NCBI GenBank assembly: GCA_961205875.1
Contig: OY540812.1
Location: forward strand, 5,022,001 to 5,086,000
Source: Sialis fuliginosa
Lineage: Eukaryota; Arthropoda; Insecta; Megaloptera; Sialidae
DNA length: 64,000 nucleotides
Direction of reading: 5' to 3'
Positions 12,345 through 22,829 of the stretch are shown here, piece by piece. Each line of letters starts with the position of its first letter. Position 1 is the first letter of the stretch. The position numbers and the translations under genes are program-made. The notes under the pieces are model-generated. The model saw only the letters and a list, made by a program, of their open reading frames with translations, had not been told where the DNA came from and made no database searches.

Positions 12345-12431
12345 GAACTGTCAGTGGGTTGTCATTCATATTGAATACCCTGCAGATAGTATTAGCTTTT
12401 TCTGGAAAGCATATTCTTTATAATACCGGAC
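12345..12431. mobile_element. MITE end, tctttataataccggaca terminus
   Basis: The right-hand part (ttgtcattcatattgaatac to tctttataataccggaca) matches the right part of the element at 16921-17212 near 17110-17205. The left end is missing or degenerate. Confidence 0.5.
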
Positions 12432-12877
12432 ATTAGTCAATACTACACGCATTTAAAATTTCCTACACATTTTTAACACCCTATATGTATTAAAAATGTG
12501 CCATATTAATACATCTAATCATAAAATGTGCCATAATAATGTTAGTACTTAAATTATATTTTTAACAAATTTAAGAAACTTATGTTAATATAACATAAAC
12601 ATTAGAATTTTAGTTAATTTATGTGCCATATTTTGAAATTAGAGCAAGGTTTATAAGTACTGTAGAATATTAATAATGTAAATTAACTGTTAAGAATATA
12701 TTTTCATATTAAAATAAAAATATAATTACATTCATCTAAATACAGTTGTTTTTTTCACTTACAAGTCCTTTTAAATGATTCATGAATTACAGCTCTTGTC
12801 ACTGCTTAGATTTGAATAGCAACAAATCCTTCTTATAACCTCATTTACTTACTTCAAACAAAATAATAGAATGCTCA

Positions 12878-13926
12878 TCAACGTCCAAGAAAACCAACAT
12901 GAGGTTTATCTTGAATGGCTGCTTCGGCTGCAAGAGCAGAACTAAGTGCAGTATCAAGAGCAGACGCAGCTGCACAGCCTAACTTAAAACTTTCAGTTAA
13001 TGTTGACGGATGTAAACTCGCTGCACCTTGTTTCAACACACACCCAACACGTCCCTTATTGACAGCCAACACTAACGACGCTCCGCTACATGCTTCTTCG
13101 ACGGCACTGGGATCAACAACGCACGCATCTCCTACCCGACAGACTGTCACCATTACCGGTATGTTTGTTACGTTTAATCGGCGACACTCGTGAGGGTCGT
13201 CTGATAAATCTAATTCAACATCTCCACCATCAAGTACGGCAGCTCGTACCGCTGGTACACGAGTTTCATGTAAAGCTGCTTTCACTGCTACAGATACTGC
13301 ATCAAAAAGGTTTCCACCGCATTCTAAAATCTTCAAAAAAGTATTATTACATACTCATAAATAAATATAGTACATTACATACCAAAATATCAACATATAT
13401 TTTCCAACATAACCGCGATGGAATTATACATAAACTAGCGAGATTAAAAGTTGTTGATGATTTATATGCTGCATATAAACTATTTGAAATTTCTGTCGCT
13501 AAATTTTCACCACCTCTACCTTCAAAGGCTGGAGTTGCATTGGCTGAACTAAATCAAATAAAATATTGTCAATAGCATTAACTCAAATCAATATAGTGTT
13601 GTTAAATTATACCAATCAACAAAAAATTCAATTCTTCCAGAATAAGGATCCTCAGGTGTTGGGGTATCTATTTCAGTTTTAACTCCAACCACAACATCAG
13701 TATTAGCTAATCGTAACCGAGCAGAACCCATGGTATGTGGCACAAAACCAGTTTCTAATTCCATTGGTCGATAATCATCTCTTTGTCGACCGTCCGATCT
13801 AAAATTATCCTAAAATCATTTTGAAATGAGAACTGAAACTTGATTTTTTAATTAATTTCTTGATTTTACCTCGACTCCATGCAAAATATAAGTTTTTTCT
13901 GCTTCACATAACAACACACTCGCCAT
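12878..13926 (-). CDS. Rrp42: Exosome complex component RRP42 (EXOSC7 homologue)
   Basis: Four exons on the minus strand: 13870-13926, 13613-13809, 13383-13548 and 12878-13330, giving 290 residues (human EXOSC7 has about 291). RRP42 is a non-catalytic RNase PH-fold subunit of the nine-subunit ring of the RNA exosome, working in nuclear and cytoplasmic RNA decay and rRNA maturation. Recognisable blocks are MASV..EAEK at the start, the R-x-D-GR..DYR motif, SAxxxFEGRGG-type text across the exon 2-3 border (C-S-A-N-A-T-P-A-F-E-G-R-G-G), ILECGGNLFDA, and the C-terminal VGFLGR. Acceptor tttag at 13549-13550 was preferred because it restores the conserved Cys-Ser. The last exon is alanine-rich and clearly less AT-rich than the others. 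No unusual feature breaks the frame. Confidence 0.96.
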
Positions 13927-16301
13927 TATTTCACTATTTGATTTTCGTAAGTACTTTTTTAAACAAACTAGTTATAGAAATTTATTTATTAATGCATAAC
14001 AATCAATAATTTAATAAACACAATTTATCAACATCTTTTTAAAAGCACATGGCGGTCAGATGTTTTTAAAAATTAATGACATAACAGCTACCGCCATCTC
14101 TCGGAACTTTTTTCAAATAAAATTTATAAAAATGGCGGGATTTGTAAATTATACCATTGAATAAAAAATAATAAATAATTATTTTTTACTCAATGATTAT
14201 ACATTTTCATAAAGAAAAAAGTAAAAATAAAGAAGTATATTATAACGTCTTATGTTTTATTAATTTAATAATATAATTAATATATAATATATCAGGAATG
14301 AAAATTTTATCCCGCCTTCAGGCACCACTCCTGATATCAACATTGATGTGTGTATAGGCCGTATAGGCTATTATAGCCGCTATAGCCTATATAAATTCGT
14401 TTTTTGCCGTTCAAGGGCGGAAAAATTTCCTCTTTTTAACAAAATTAACCTTTTTGATTTTTTTGGTCGCCCTTTTTCAAATATTTTCATAAATTAACTC
14501 TTTTTTTCATCATGAAATTTTGCGCCCCATAAAATCTTTCGCTCTAGGACACTATTGCTATAGCCACTGATGATATCTATCTATATATATATAGATATAT
14601 ATCTATATATATTTCACATTTCCTGCCCTGTATTATTATGTTGAACTGGGGTATTCCCCGAAAGAAGAAGAAAATAGATGTATTTTAAAAAACAATAATA
14701 ATATTTACAAATATTATATCTAATATATACTTATTCAATTATACTATATACAATAATTACTACACCTAATTTTTAATTAATCAAGTTTTATATTAAATTA
14801 AAGATATCTTAAATAACGGATATCCTATTCTACATCATTTTTATATCAATGGGACTCGAAATGTCGATGTAGTATGTATGTATAATGTATACAGCGTATA
14901 CAGTCATAACATTGCACTAGCTAGACGATATATTATAAAGCTAATAAACATACATGCTGTGCATTTATTTCTTATTATCTTCGGATAGAATAAACGGAAT
15001 AAACACAAGATATTAATTTTTGTGAATTTATAAAATAAGTACGGGTAAGTTTTGTTTAAAATTATTAAGTATTCTTATAAAAATTGTAGTTATTCATTTG
15101 GTAAAACTAAATATATAGATAATAATAATAAGAAGTGTAAGAACAAAACCAGACAAGTCCACTTTTGGTTCAAATGTTTATTGTTTATTGAAATCATTGG
15201 AATAATTATTTATATGTACGAATTATTTCCTATAATTAAAAACAGTAGGTAGGTACTTTAGACTTCTCGGTGGAGTTTAGTTTGTATAACATTGTTGTCA
15301 TTACCTCTACTCAGGGCCCCCAACTGGAATTGGTGGTGGGCCCTCTAAGAAATTTATACTTATAAATATTATTATATTATATCTTTTTTCTAAAGTGTTT
15401 TAATTAGAAATTTTTATTTTAACCAATGAGTTTGTTTTTTTTGCTTGCCGCGCCGGACCCCCCTTAGCCCCGGGCCCCAAGAGTAGAGTCCTGTTAGCCC
15501 CCCCCCCCCCCCCATGTAGGGGCCCTATCTCTACAAATATTATAATCTGAAAAAGTTTGTTTGTGTATTTGAGGTGATTTCAAAAACTGTTCAACCGATT
15601 TGAATTATTATTTCACCGTTAGAAAGTATGTATATTTTTTCAGAGTGACATAAGCTATATTTTATCGCGTTAACATTGAATAATTATTGGTTATGCAGAG
15701 CATAGATGCATTAAGAAAAATTTAAGTTCTTGCTATTTTTAACAATTTATAATCAATATTTTCGCATAAAAATTATATAAATATATTAACCAATGTCAGT
15801 TAGCATAGCCCCCATATCCTATCCCCCCGGATGTTACCTTCAAAAGGGTGACACCCGTGTAATATGTTTAAAAATAAAGCCTATTTACCTTATTTTTTGG
15901 TTATTTTAAGCTTCCAGGGAGTAAAATGTGTAAAAAAAAATTGTCTTTCTTATTGAAAGTCTATAAGGGGTGTGCTAACCATTCAATTTACTTTTTTGAC
16001 GGGGGGCGGGACACTCGATTTTCGCCCCGGATGTCACCTCCTCTAGCGACACCACTGATTATAAGTATATGTATTTGCAGCTGGAAATGGATCTAAGAGA
16101 CTAGAGACTTTAGTAGTAGATATAATATATAATTTACCGCATTACATAAAATCAAACATTTATCTCAATTTGCCAAAAATATAAAAAAAATAATTGACAA
16201 TTAACCGGTTTTGTTCCTACACTACATATTTCCACTTTATAGAAATATGTATAAGTTTATGGTTACATTTCCTAGCTAATTGCAATCTTTTTAGATATAA
16301 A
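13927..16301. other. Intergenic between RRP42 and the PARP-like pair
   Basis: No coding exon seen. It has palindromic AT tracts near 14580-14610, remnants of GC-rich repeat ends (15310-15510, with a C-run near 15500) and a fragment near 15530-15610 like the ends of other dispersed repeats. A possible 5' non-coding exon of the first PARP-like gene ends at 15044 in a donor-like acgg-gtaagt; the second gene has a comparable aagg-gtaagt at 21388. Confidence 0.5.
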
Positions 16302-18354
16302 ATGGATATATCATCGTGCTTGCACAGTTCAGTTCCAGATAATTGGTCTAAAAGTTATTATAGTTATACAAAATGTATTTTGTACGAGTTACCAACATAC
16401 ACCACAGAATATCGAGAAATAGCTTCACAATCTCAATATACTTCAAAAAAAATTGTACGCTGTGAAAATCCATTTTTATATGCGCAATTTTTACTAAAAC
16501 TTGCAGAATGCGAATCTCGAAATAATAAAAGCTCTGTTAAAACTTTATATCATGCAACAGGTCAAAATAAAATTAACTCCATAGTCGAAACGAACCTAGA
16601 TTGGCGTTTGAGTCATCGATGTAAATTTGGACAGTGAGTATAAAATTCAAAATGCCAAATACCCATTCATATATCATTCAAATATCGACTAAAATACAAA
16701 AAAATAAGACGTAGAGGTATTATAGTTTTATAATTGAGCGTGTAAATTAATATTAAATGTTATTTTTGATTTTTTGTTAAAATTTTTGTGTTGCGCATAA
16801 ATATGAATATTCTAATAATATTTTTAAATTATTTATTAACTGAAAACACAGATTTGTATTAATTTACCCATAAAGTAAGGGAAGCACTGCTTCCCCTGCT
16901 TCCGCGGACACTTCGCCACTGCTAATTAGCTTGGAAACTAACGCTATCTGCTAGGTGTCAAATCGTTATGAATTTGCTTAGGATGCTATAGCAATGGTAA
17001 TAAATGTATAATAATTTAAATGAGATTTAAGTCGCTGATTTCTACTTATCGCGTATGCGTCTAGGTCATCATAATGATCATATGTACGATTTCATTCGCT
17101 ACATCTGCGAGTGTGTTGTCATTTATATTCAATGCCTAGCAGATAGGTAGCGTTAGCTAGAAGCTAATTTGCTTTTGCACTTAAGCAAATTCTTTATAAT
17201 ACCAGACAGACAAAAGTGATTCATTTTTAAGTTTGGAGGAGAGGGGTATTTATATATCAGAAAATGTCCAAAATATCAGTTACGATTTTGTAAAAAAAAT
17301 TGGTTTGCTTCTGCTTGCTAAGTAGCAAATTCTATAAAATAAATTTTTTTAGAATATTGTATGTGCGTCTAAAAAAAGGCGGACAAGTGCAAGTAGAACT
17401 CGCGCCCTGAGGGTTCCGTACCGTTATATAAAATTTAATCATTGACAATAGTTAGTAATTAGTTCGTTTTCCAAGGGATCGTTGTGATTGTAGGCGTCTT
17501 TCTATAAACCACAAAATTAAGTTTGTCACGTATTAATTTTACATAGATTTATAAATTAATTATTTTCGGATTTTTTCCTTTACTTGTGCTATGAGAACTT
17601 CCTTCGCGCCAAATTTCAAGATTCTAGGTCGACGGGAAGTACCTTATAGGTTTTGATGATCAGTGAGTCAGTATCAAAATACGATTTGAAAGGCTGTATC
17701 TTTTTATTGCATTGAGTTAGAAACTTGAATTTTGTATAGGACGATGAAGCAGTAAATCTTAGTATTTGATGTTAATTTTAACTTGATATCTCTAGCCGTT
17801 CCTGAAAAAAGGGTCTTGACGGACAGACAGATAAAGGTTCCGTTTTTTTTCATTTTGAGGTACGGAACTCTAAAAAGAAAAGGAGGAAAATTGGTTCTGA
17901 GGATTCCTCTGAAGCAGTGGCGTGTTATGAAAATCGGCTTTAGGCAAAATAAATTTTCATAATTCCCTTTAAAAAATGTAATCGAATGATAAAAATACAA
18001 AATTAAAAAAATATTTCTTCACAATACGTTTTGATGTGTTGTCTGAAAAGCCAAAAAATAAATTGCTTGAAGAGCAAAAAAAAGAACTTCTCATAAAAAT
18101 ATTTATATTTAATTAATTTCAGTGGCGTTTCGTTTTCTGATTCTCAAAGCTATGCTAACCGAGAATGCAACAGATCCAATGGTAGTAAACGTGCAATGAT
18201 TTTTGCAGATGTAATAGTTGGTTCTTGTGAAAGTGGCAATTATAGTACAGTATTGCCAGTAATATCAGATACAACAACAGGAAATAATGCTGTTTTTGTT
18301 AAATATTACGATAATGAATTCTACCCAAAATATATTGTTTATTATGATTATTAA
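16302..18354 (+). CDS. Small PARP-type ADP-ribosyltransferase domain protein, copy A
   Basis: Two exons, 16302-16633 and 18123-18354, give 187 residues that are almost entirely one ART (PARP catalytic) domain of the PARP10-15/TIPARP branch. Family landmarks are VRCENPFLY (usual form IxRVQNPxLW), the donor-loop start TLYHAT with His84, NLDWR, FGHGVSF, VIVG at 141-144 and the closing FYPKYIVYY. The NAD-binding His is present. The position of the PARP1 Tyr896 equivalent is Ser114, and the third triad position is hydrophobic (about Val183), so poly-ADP-ribose synthesis is not expected and mono-transfer is uncertain. No WWE, zinc-finger or macro domain is attached. A splice acceptor at 16293-16294 implies an upstream non-coding exon. 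The intron (1489 nt) is swollen by MITEs. Tandem paralogue at 21626. I do not recognise a named gene. Confidence 0.85.
16675..16922. mobile_element. MITE in intron of PARP-like copy A (CAGTGGCGAAG family)
   Basis: Ends in cttcgccactg and is an inverted copy of the left arm of the large foldback at 37228-38150. Shared blocks include aaatatcgactaaaatacaa, aataagacgtagaggtatta and ggaagcactgcttccc. It is fragmentary at the left. Confidence 0.75.
16921..17212. mobile_element. MITE with GCTAATTAGC-type inverted ends, PARP-A intron
   Basis: Left block gctaattagcttggaaacta, continuing to acgctatctgctagg, is inverted near 17140-17175 as cctagcagataggtagcgtt. The right margin is tctttataataccagaca, as in the copy at 12345-12431. 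It abuts the preceding element. Confidence 0.65.
17380..17875. mobile_element. Repeat bounded by GGGTTCCGTACC / GGTACGGAAC
   Basis: The left part reads gccctgagggttccgtacc. The right part reads tgacggacagacagataaag, then ggttccg and finally gaggtacggaactctaaaaa. The interior is non-coding. The same type of terminus occurs in many arthropod genomes as a short interspersed element; the assignment is by recollection of the motif only. It occupies a third of the copy A intron. Confidence 0.65.
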
Positions 18355-18465
18355 ATATAATTTTTTTCTGTATTTTTTTATTTATGTATTTAAATTGATA
18401 TCTACTTAAATATATAGTTATTATATATAATTACAATTCTTTTATTTGAAAAATGAAAACATTAA

Positions 18466-19912
18466 AGGCTCTGTCGAACAGAAGGCGGAACAGTGGACAG
18501 GTTGTAAATTTTTACAGAGTTCGCGCGCGGACTGGATGGAAAAATAAGTAAAAGAGAAGATAATGATGAAAAGCTGATTGATCTTGTCAGCGGCGTAACT
18601 ATACCATCTGAGGCCCGTGGCAAATCCATCGGACGGGGCCCCCGCCCCGCTAATGTAAAAAAGCTTGCAGTTCTAGTTTCATTTTTATATATCACTAAGC
18701 AAAATAGATATGTACACTTACTAACTATTAAAACTATTGTGTGCATTTTTGGGTGAAATAGAGTAAAATTTATCCATGCAGTAAATTTTAATTTGAGGAA
18801 CGTAGGAGGTATTAAGGTACATATTATCATATATTAAACATAGTATGTTTATATGTATATAGTATGTTTAATATATGATATTATATAAAAAAAATTAACA
18901 AAATGTTTATTATTAAAAATTTTTTTTTCGAGCTTTCTGTTCAGCAAATGTGTCAATTACAACATCGAAGTTCAAATTACGAGCTATAGAATTTTCGATG
19001 GATAAAATAGCCAAGTTGCTTAGTCTGTCTTGTCCCATAGAATTTCTTAAATGTGTAAGAAAATTAGGCGCTGAATTTCTTCAAAAATTTTTTACTGTCC
19101 CATGCAGGTCTTTAAAGTTAAAAAAAAATTGTTTTACTACAATTTTTTTCCATTCTACCAACCGTAATTATTTTATATTCAGAAAAATCTTAATTAATAA
19201 ATAATTCAGTTTTTTTTTATTAAATTTACCTAAGGTATAGGTACAAACTTTTCATAAAAAAAATTTTTTATATTTTTCTTGAATGTAGTATTTTTTTCGG
19301 CTTGAATCAAGTATATGCTTATTTTAAGATAATTTTTTACTTGTTTCAAGAATAAAATTAGAGTTAATTTATAGCATATCGCAAAAATCCTGAAAATATA
19401 CTAAATTCAAGAATACTTTTCTGACAGTGTACCTAAGTTAAATTTATTAAATTCATAATTAATAAATTTTACAAAATTTCGTAATAAATGTTAGGTTCCT
19501 CCTTTTCTCATGGCCTCTCGGGCCAGGGGCCCCCTCAGGCCGGGGGCCCGTGGCATTTTGCCCGCTCTGCCACCCTATTGTTACGCCACTGGATCTTGTG
19601 CGGTAGTACAGTTGTTTGTATGACTTCGCTTCAGTATTTAGCTCGAAAAACAACCCTCTCGAACGTAGAATGTCTAGTCACTATATAGAATGCCTGCATT
19701 ATGCACATTGACTATGGCATACCCATTTCCTTTTTTGTATTGCTGCTGAACTCACAGCTAAGAAAAGAAGTAATTCTTCGTCAGACGAACTGCTGGACAT
19801 GATGATCACTAGATGAAGAAAGAATTTGCACTGGTTCGCCGTCACTGTTTGACCACCTTAGTCCGCCTGCATACTGTCCTCGCGGACAGTCCGCTTCCTG
19901 TTTGACAGAGCC
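18466..19912. mobile_element. Composite element with GGCTCTGTC inverted ends, TTAA-flanked
   Basis: The left end ggctctgtcgaacagaaggc and the right end ccgcttcctgtttgacagag, finishing cc, are inverted copies. TTAA stands on both sides (18462-18465 and 19913-19916), as in piggyBac-type insertions. A second repeat appears nested inside, from about 18595 (cggcgtaactataccat) to 19593 (ttgttacgccactgg). No intact transposase is visible. Confidence 0.6.
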
Positions 19913-20186
19913 TTAAGTACTTGTTAAAAAAATTTATTACTTCCGAATTCCAACATTCCCCTGTCCCCCACCCACAAATCTATACATGGGCTACGTGCCT
20001 GAGTTACTAATCATATATATGATTAATTATTTTTACGTAACGTTTTGGATCAGTTAATAAATTTCTTTTTATCAGCAAAAATAACGACTTAATCAACTTA
20101 ATAAAATGATATCTATTTTTATTATCAATTTGTTATCGTAAAGATTAACACAAGTATCGTAATCTAAAATACCAATCAATTCTAAT

Positions 20187-20790
20187 CAGTACTGGCTTTA
20201 GGGGGGGACAAACCAGAGCGACCGCCCGGGGCGCCAGACCAGGTGGGACGGCGCACAATGGAGCATAAGTCACTTTTTTGGTTCAAGTCAGTGTACAGGC
20301 TGTACTTTTTGATTTAAACTTTTTTTATCTTTAAATTTTTTGTCGATCAGTTAAACCCGATTAAGCAAAACATAGCTAAGTATGTATAAACAATGTTAAT
20401 TTGTAAAAAAAAAATCGATTATTTGATAGCTGCTAACTAACAAATACTTATTCAGCAACCCAGACAACCTTTAATAAGGTATTAACTGAGATACTAACTA
20501 ATCAACTTATTTGTTGATTTATCAATTTTAATTTGTTCATAATAGGGGAAAGAGGTTTCGACGGTCTTAGGGCATTTGATAGTCTTAAAGTTAATGATGT
20601 AAGCTATATTTTAAAAAAAAGTTTGAGTCTGTAGGATAGCGCCAAGCTGAGATATGAATTATTCAACTTATTTGTTAATTTATCAATTTTAATTGACATT
20701 TTCGGTGATTTTTTTAACATTTTCTTAGGGGGACACAGGGCGGAAAAATAAATCTCGCTCAGGGCGCCAAATTTGCTAAAGCCGGCACTG
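20187..20790. mobile_element. hAT-type MITE with 8-bp target duplication
   Basis: A 604-bp element with ends cagtactggctttagg and gctaaagccggcactg. The direct repeat attctaat flanks it at 20179-20186 and 20791-20798. The interior carries GC-rich sub-terminal blocks (ggggcgccag and cagggcgcc). No transposase open frame. Confidence 0.85.
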
Positions 20791-20948
20791 ATTCTAATCA
20801 TGGCTACGTGCCTAATTCAGTTTATGGAAACTGGAATGATATTTGAGTTACATTACATCATATCAGAACATGGCCCCCACATCCTAACACGCAGTCTCCC
20901 AGACCAAGATCTCTTGCGGGCCCCCCTACACCTGTCACGACTCACGAG

Positions 20949-21176
20949 TAGCGTGACCAGATTTTAGTTTTGATAAACCCTGACATGTAAATGAAGACCC
21001 CTTTTTTATTTTATTTTATCCTTTTTAATTTCATAAAATTTATTAAAAATTTACTTTTTTTTAGTCGTTATCATTTTTTGCAAAACCCCAGAGAAATTGC
21101 ATCAAAACCCTGAGCCCGGAGAATCAGTATGCAAACCCTGAGACTCCGGGTCAAAACCTGAGACCTGGTTATCCTG
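20949..21176. mobile_element. Short hAT-type MITE with 8-bp target duplication
   Basis: A 228-bp element between direct repeats ctcacgag (20941-20948 and 21177-21184). The ends tagcgtgaccagat and acctggttatcctg are imperfect inverted repeats. Non-coding. Confidence 0.78.
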
Positions 21177-21625
21177 CTCACGAGCCACATTATTATTATT
21201 ATCTTCATAATATTTAGTACTTAGCTGATTGACTCGCTCTTTTGACTGACACCACGCCATAGTGTGTGGCGGCCTTTAAGGTATTACCCGATATTATACA
21301 AAAAGCAATGTGTAATGCAACAATGTAGGTATCAAACCTATAGTATTTTATTAAAATTACGCTTTTTTCTGTATTATACTTACTAAGGGTAAGTTTTTAC
21401 TTTAATTTTGTACAATTTACCTACCTTAGAAATTGTAAATTTATTGCGTGCATCTTTATACTTATTTTATAATATAAATATGTTGATTATAAATTATAAT
21501 TATATCTATATATAATCAATTTTTATAATTATTGCATTTTTAACACAGTTTAATCCAATATTTTAGTTCATAATTATATTTTATAGGTAATTTATGCAAT
21601 ATGTAATATTTTTAGATTATTTAAA

Positions 21626-22597
21626 ATGAATTATTCGTGTTGGAAAAGCTTTGCTGTACCAAGTAATTGGTCTAAACGTTACGATGAGTACACAAAATGT
21701 GTTTTATTTAAATTACCAAAAAACAGTGAAGAATATAGAAACATTGCATCAAAATCAAAATTTACAGTCAAAAAAATTGTTCGCTGTGAAAATCCATATT
21801 TATATGGACAGTTTTTGCTGAAACGTATGGAATGTAAGTCACGTAACAGTAAAAGCTCTATTAGAACCTTATACCATGCAACAAGTACAGCAAAAATTAA
21901 CTCCATAGTCAATACAAATTTAGACTGGCGATTAAGCGTTCGATGTAGATTTGGACAGTGAGTATAAAATTTAAAATCAAAATAACTTTTATTACATGCT
22001 CTATAATTAACCCCAGGACACCTCCTCTTCTTATATGTAATCCATGTTTGTGAATGGTGTGTACAGAATTGTGACAAAATTAAAATTGTGCAGGAGAGAT
22101 ATTTTAAATTATTTATTTATATTTAAAATTATTCTGGCCTCCAAAACCGTATCCGAAATATATATTTTAATAGTTTCCTACTCGTTTCCTAAACCCAGAG
22201 ACACAAAATGCAGGCAAAAAGAAACACTAAGTAATAAAAATCTATATCCAAAACCAAAATTAAGAAAAAAAAATCATTCAGATCTGAATTAAAAAAATTC
22301 TTATTTGTATCCGAAATCAAAACTTTTAATTTAATAATCAATTTGTATTTTGTTAATTTCAGAGGAGTTTCATTTTCTCATTCACAAAAATATGCAAATG
22401 CAGAATGTAGTAAAAAGAATGGTCGTCATCGTGCAATGATAATTACAAATGTAATAGTTGGGTCTTGTGTTAACGGTAATTATGATACAAGATTGCCAAA
22501 AAAAGGAGATACTACGGTAGGAAATTGTCATACAGTTTTCGTTAAATATTGTGATAATGAATTTTATCCCAAATATATTGTTTACTATGACATTTAA
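21626..22597 (+). CDS. Small PARP-type ADP-ribosyltransferase domain protein, copy B
   Basis: Two exons, 21626-21957 and 22363-22597, give 188 residues. Tandem paralogue of the gene at 16302: exon 1 has the same length (332 nt), the intron is in the same place and phase (after the second base of codon 111), and the proteins are roughly 60% identical by eye. ART-domain landmarks: VRCENPYLY, TLYHAT with His84, NLDWR, FGQGVSF, VIVG and FYPKYIVYY. Ser114 again stands where active PARPs carry the nicotinamide-side Tyr, and the residue at the Tyr907 position appears to be Glu. A signal aataaa lies at 22655-22660. The acceptor at 21614-21615 suggests a 5' untranslated intron. The 3' end converges on RBM19, with 232 bases between stop codons. 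Its function is inferred from the fold only. Confidence 0.85.
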
Positions 22598-22654
22598 TAA
22601 TTTTTTTTTACAATATTTTCTGAAATTTTGTACTTAACTTACTTTTCAATTAAA

Positions 22655-22660
22655 AATAAA
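22655..22660 (+). terminator. Probable polyadenylation signal of PARP-like copy B
   Basis: aataaa 58 bases after the stop codon, followed by a T-rich stretch. Position and context fit a short 3' untranslated region. It lies within the 232-base gap to the convergent RBM19 gene. Confidence 0.55.
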
Positions 22661-22829
22661 GTATTTTTCTTAATATTACAGTTTCATTTTACCTTTTATT
22701 TACACCTGAAAAATAAATACTAGACTCGAATCACATAAAATCAACTTTCTTATAAATATACTAATAAAAAAAATCAATTTAAAAATCGTAACATTATATT
22801 ATACATAATTACATACAATTTATATAAAT

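Larger units (their letters stand above)
11481..12877. other. Intergenic, convergent peroxidase and RRP42 3' ends
   Basis: No gene seen. It contains an inverted-repeat element (11632-11938), a hairpin (12006-12123) and one end of a GTCCGGTATTATAAAG-family MITE (about 12345-12431). The peroxidase and RRP42 transcripts must both terminate here, but no polyadenylation signal is unambiguous. Confidence 0.6.
19913..21625. other. Intergenic between PARP-like copies, MITE cluster
   Basis: No exon seen apart from a possible 5' non-coding exon of copy B ending at 21388 in front of gtaagt. Two hAT-type elements (20187-20790 and 20949-21176), both with 8-bp target duplications, make up half of it. Confidence 0.55.

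Noticed and set aside
12915-13575. Two plus-strand open frames (92 and 161 residues) opposite RRP42
   Set aside because: They are shadows of conserved RRP42 exons on the other strand.
16194-16301. Upstream in-frame extension of the first PARP-like protein
   Set aside because: It would need a non-ATG start, crosses a good splice acceptor at 16293-16294, and has no counterpart in the paralogue.
18462-18830. 122-residue minus-strand open frame
   Set aside because: Falls across the end of a transposon-like element and nested repeat; no splice or family support.
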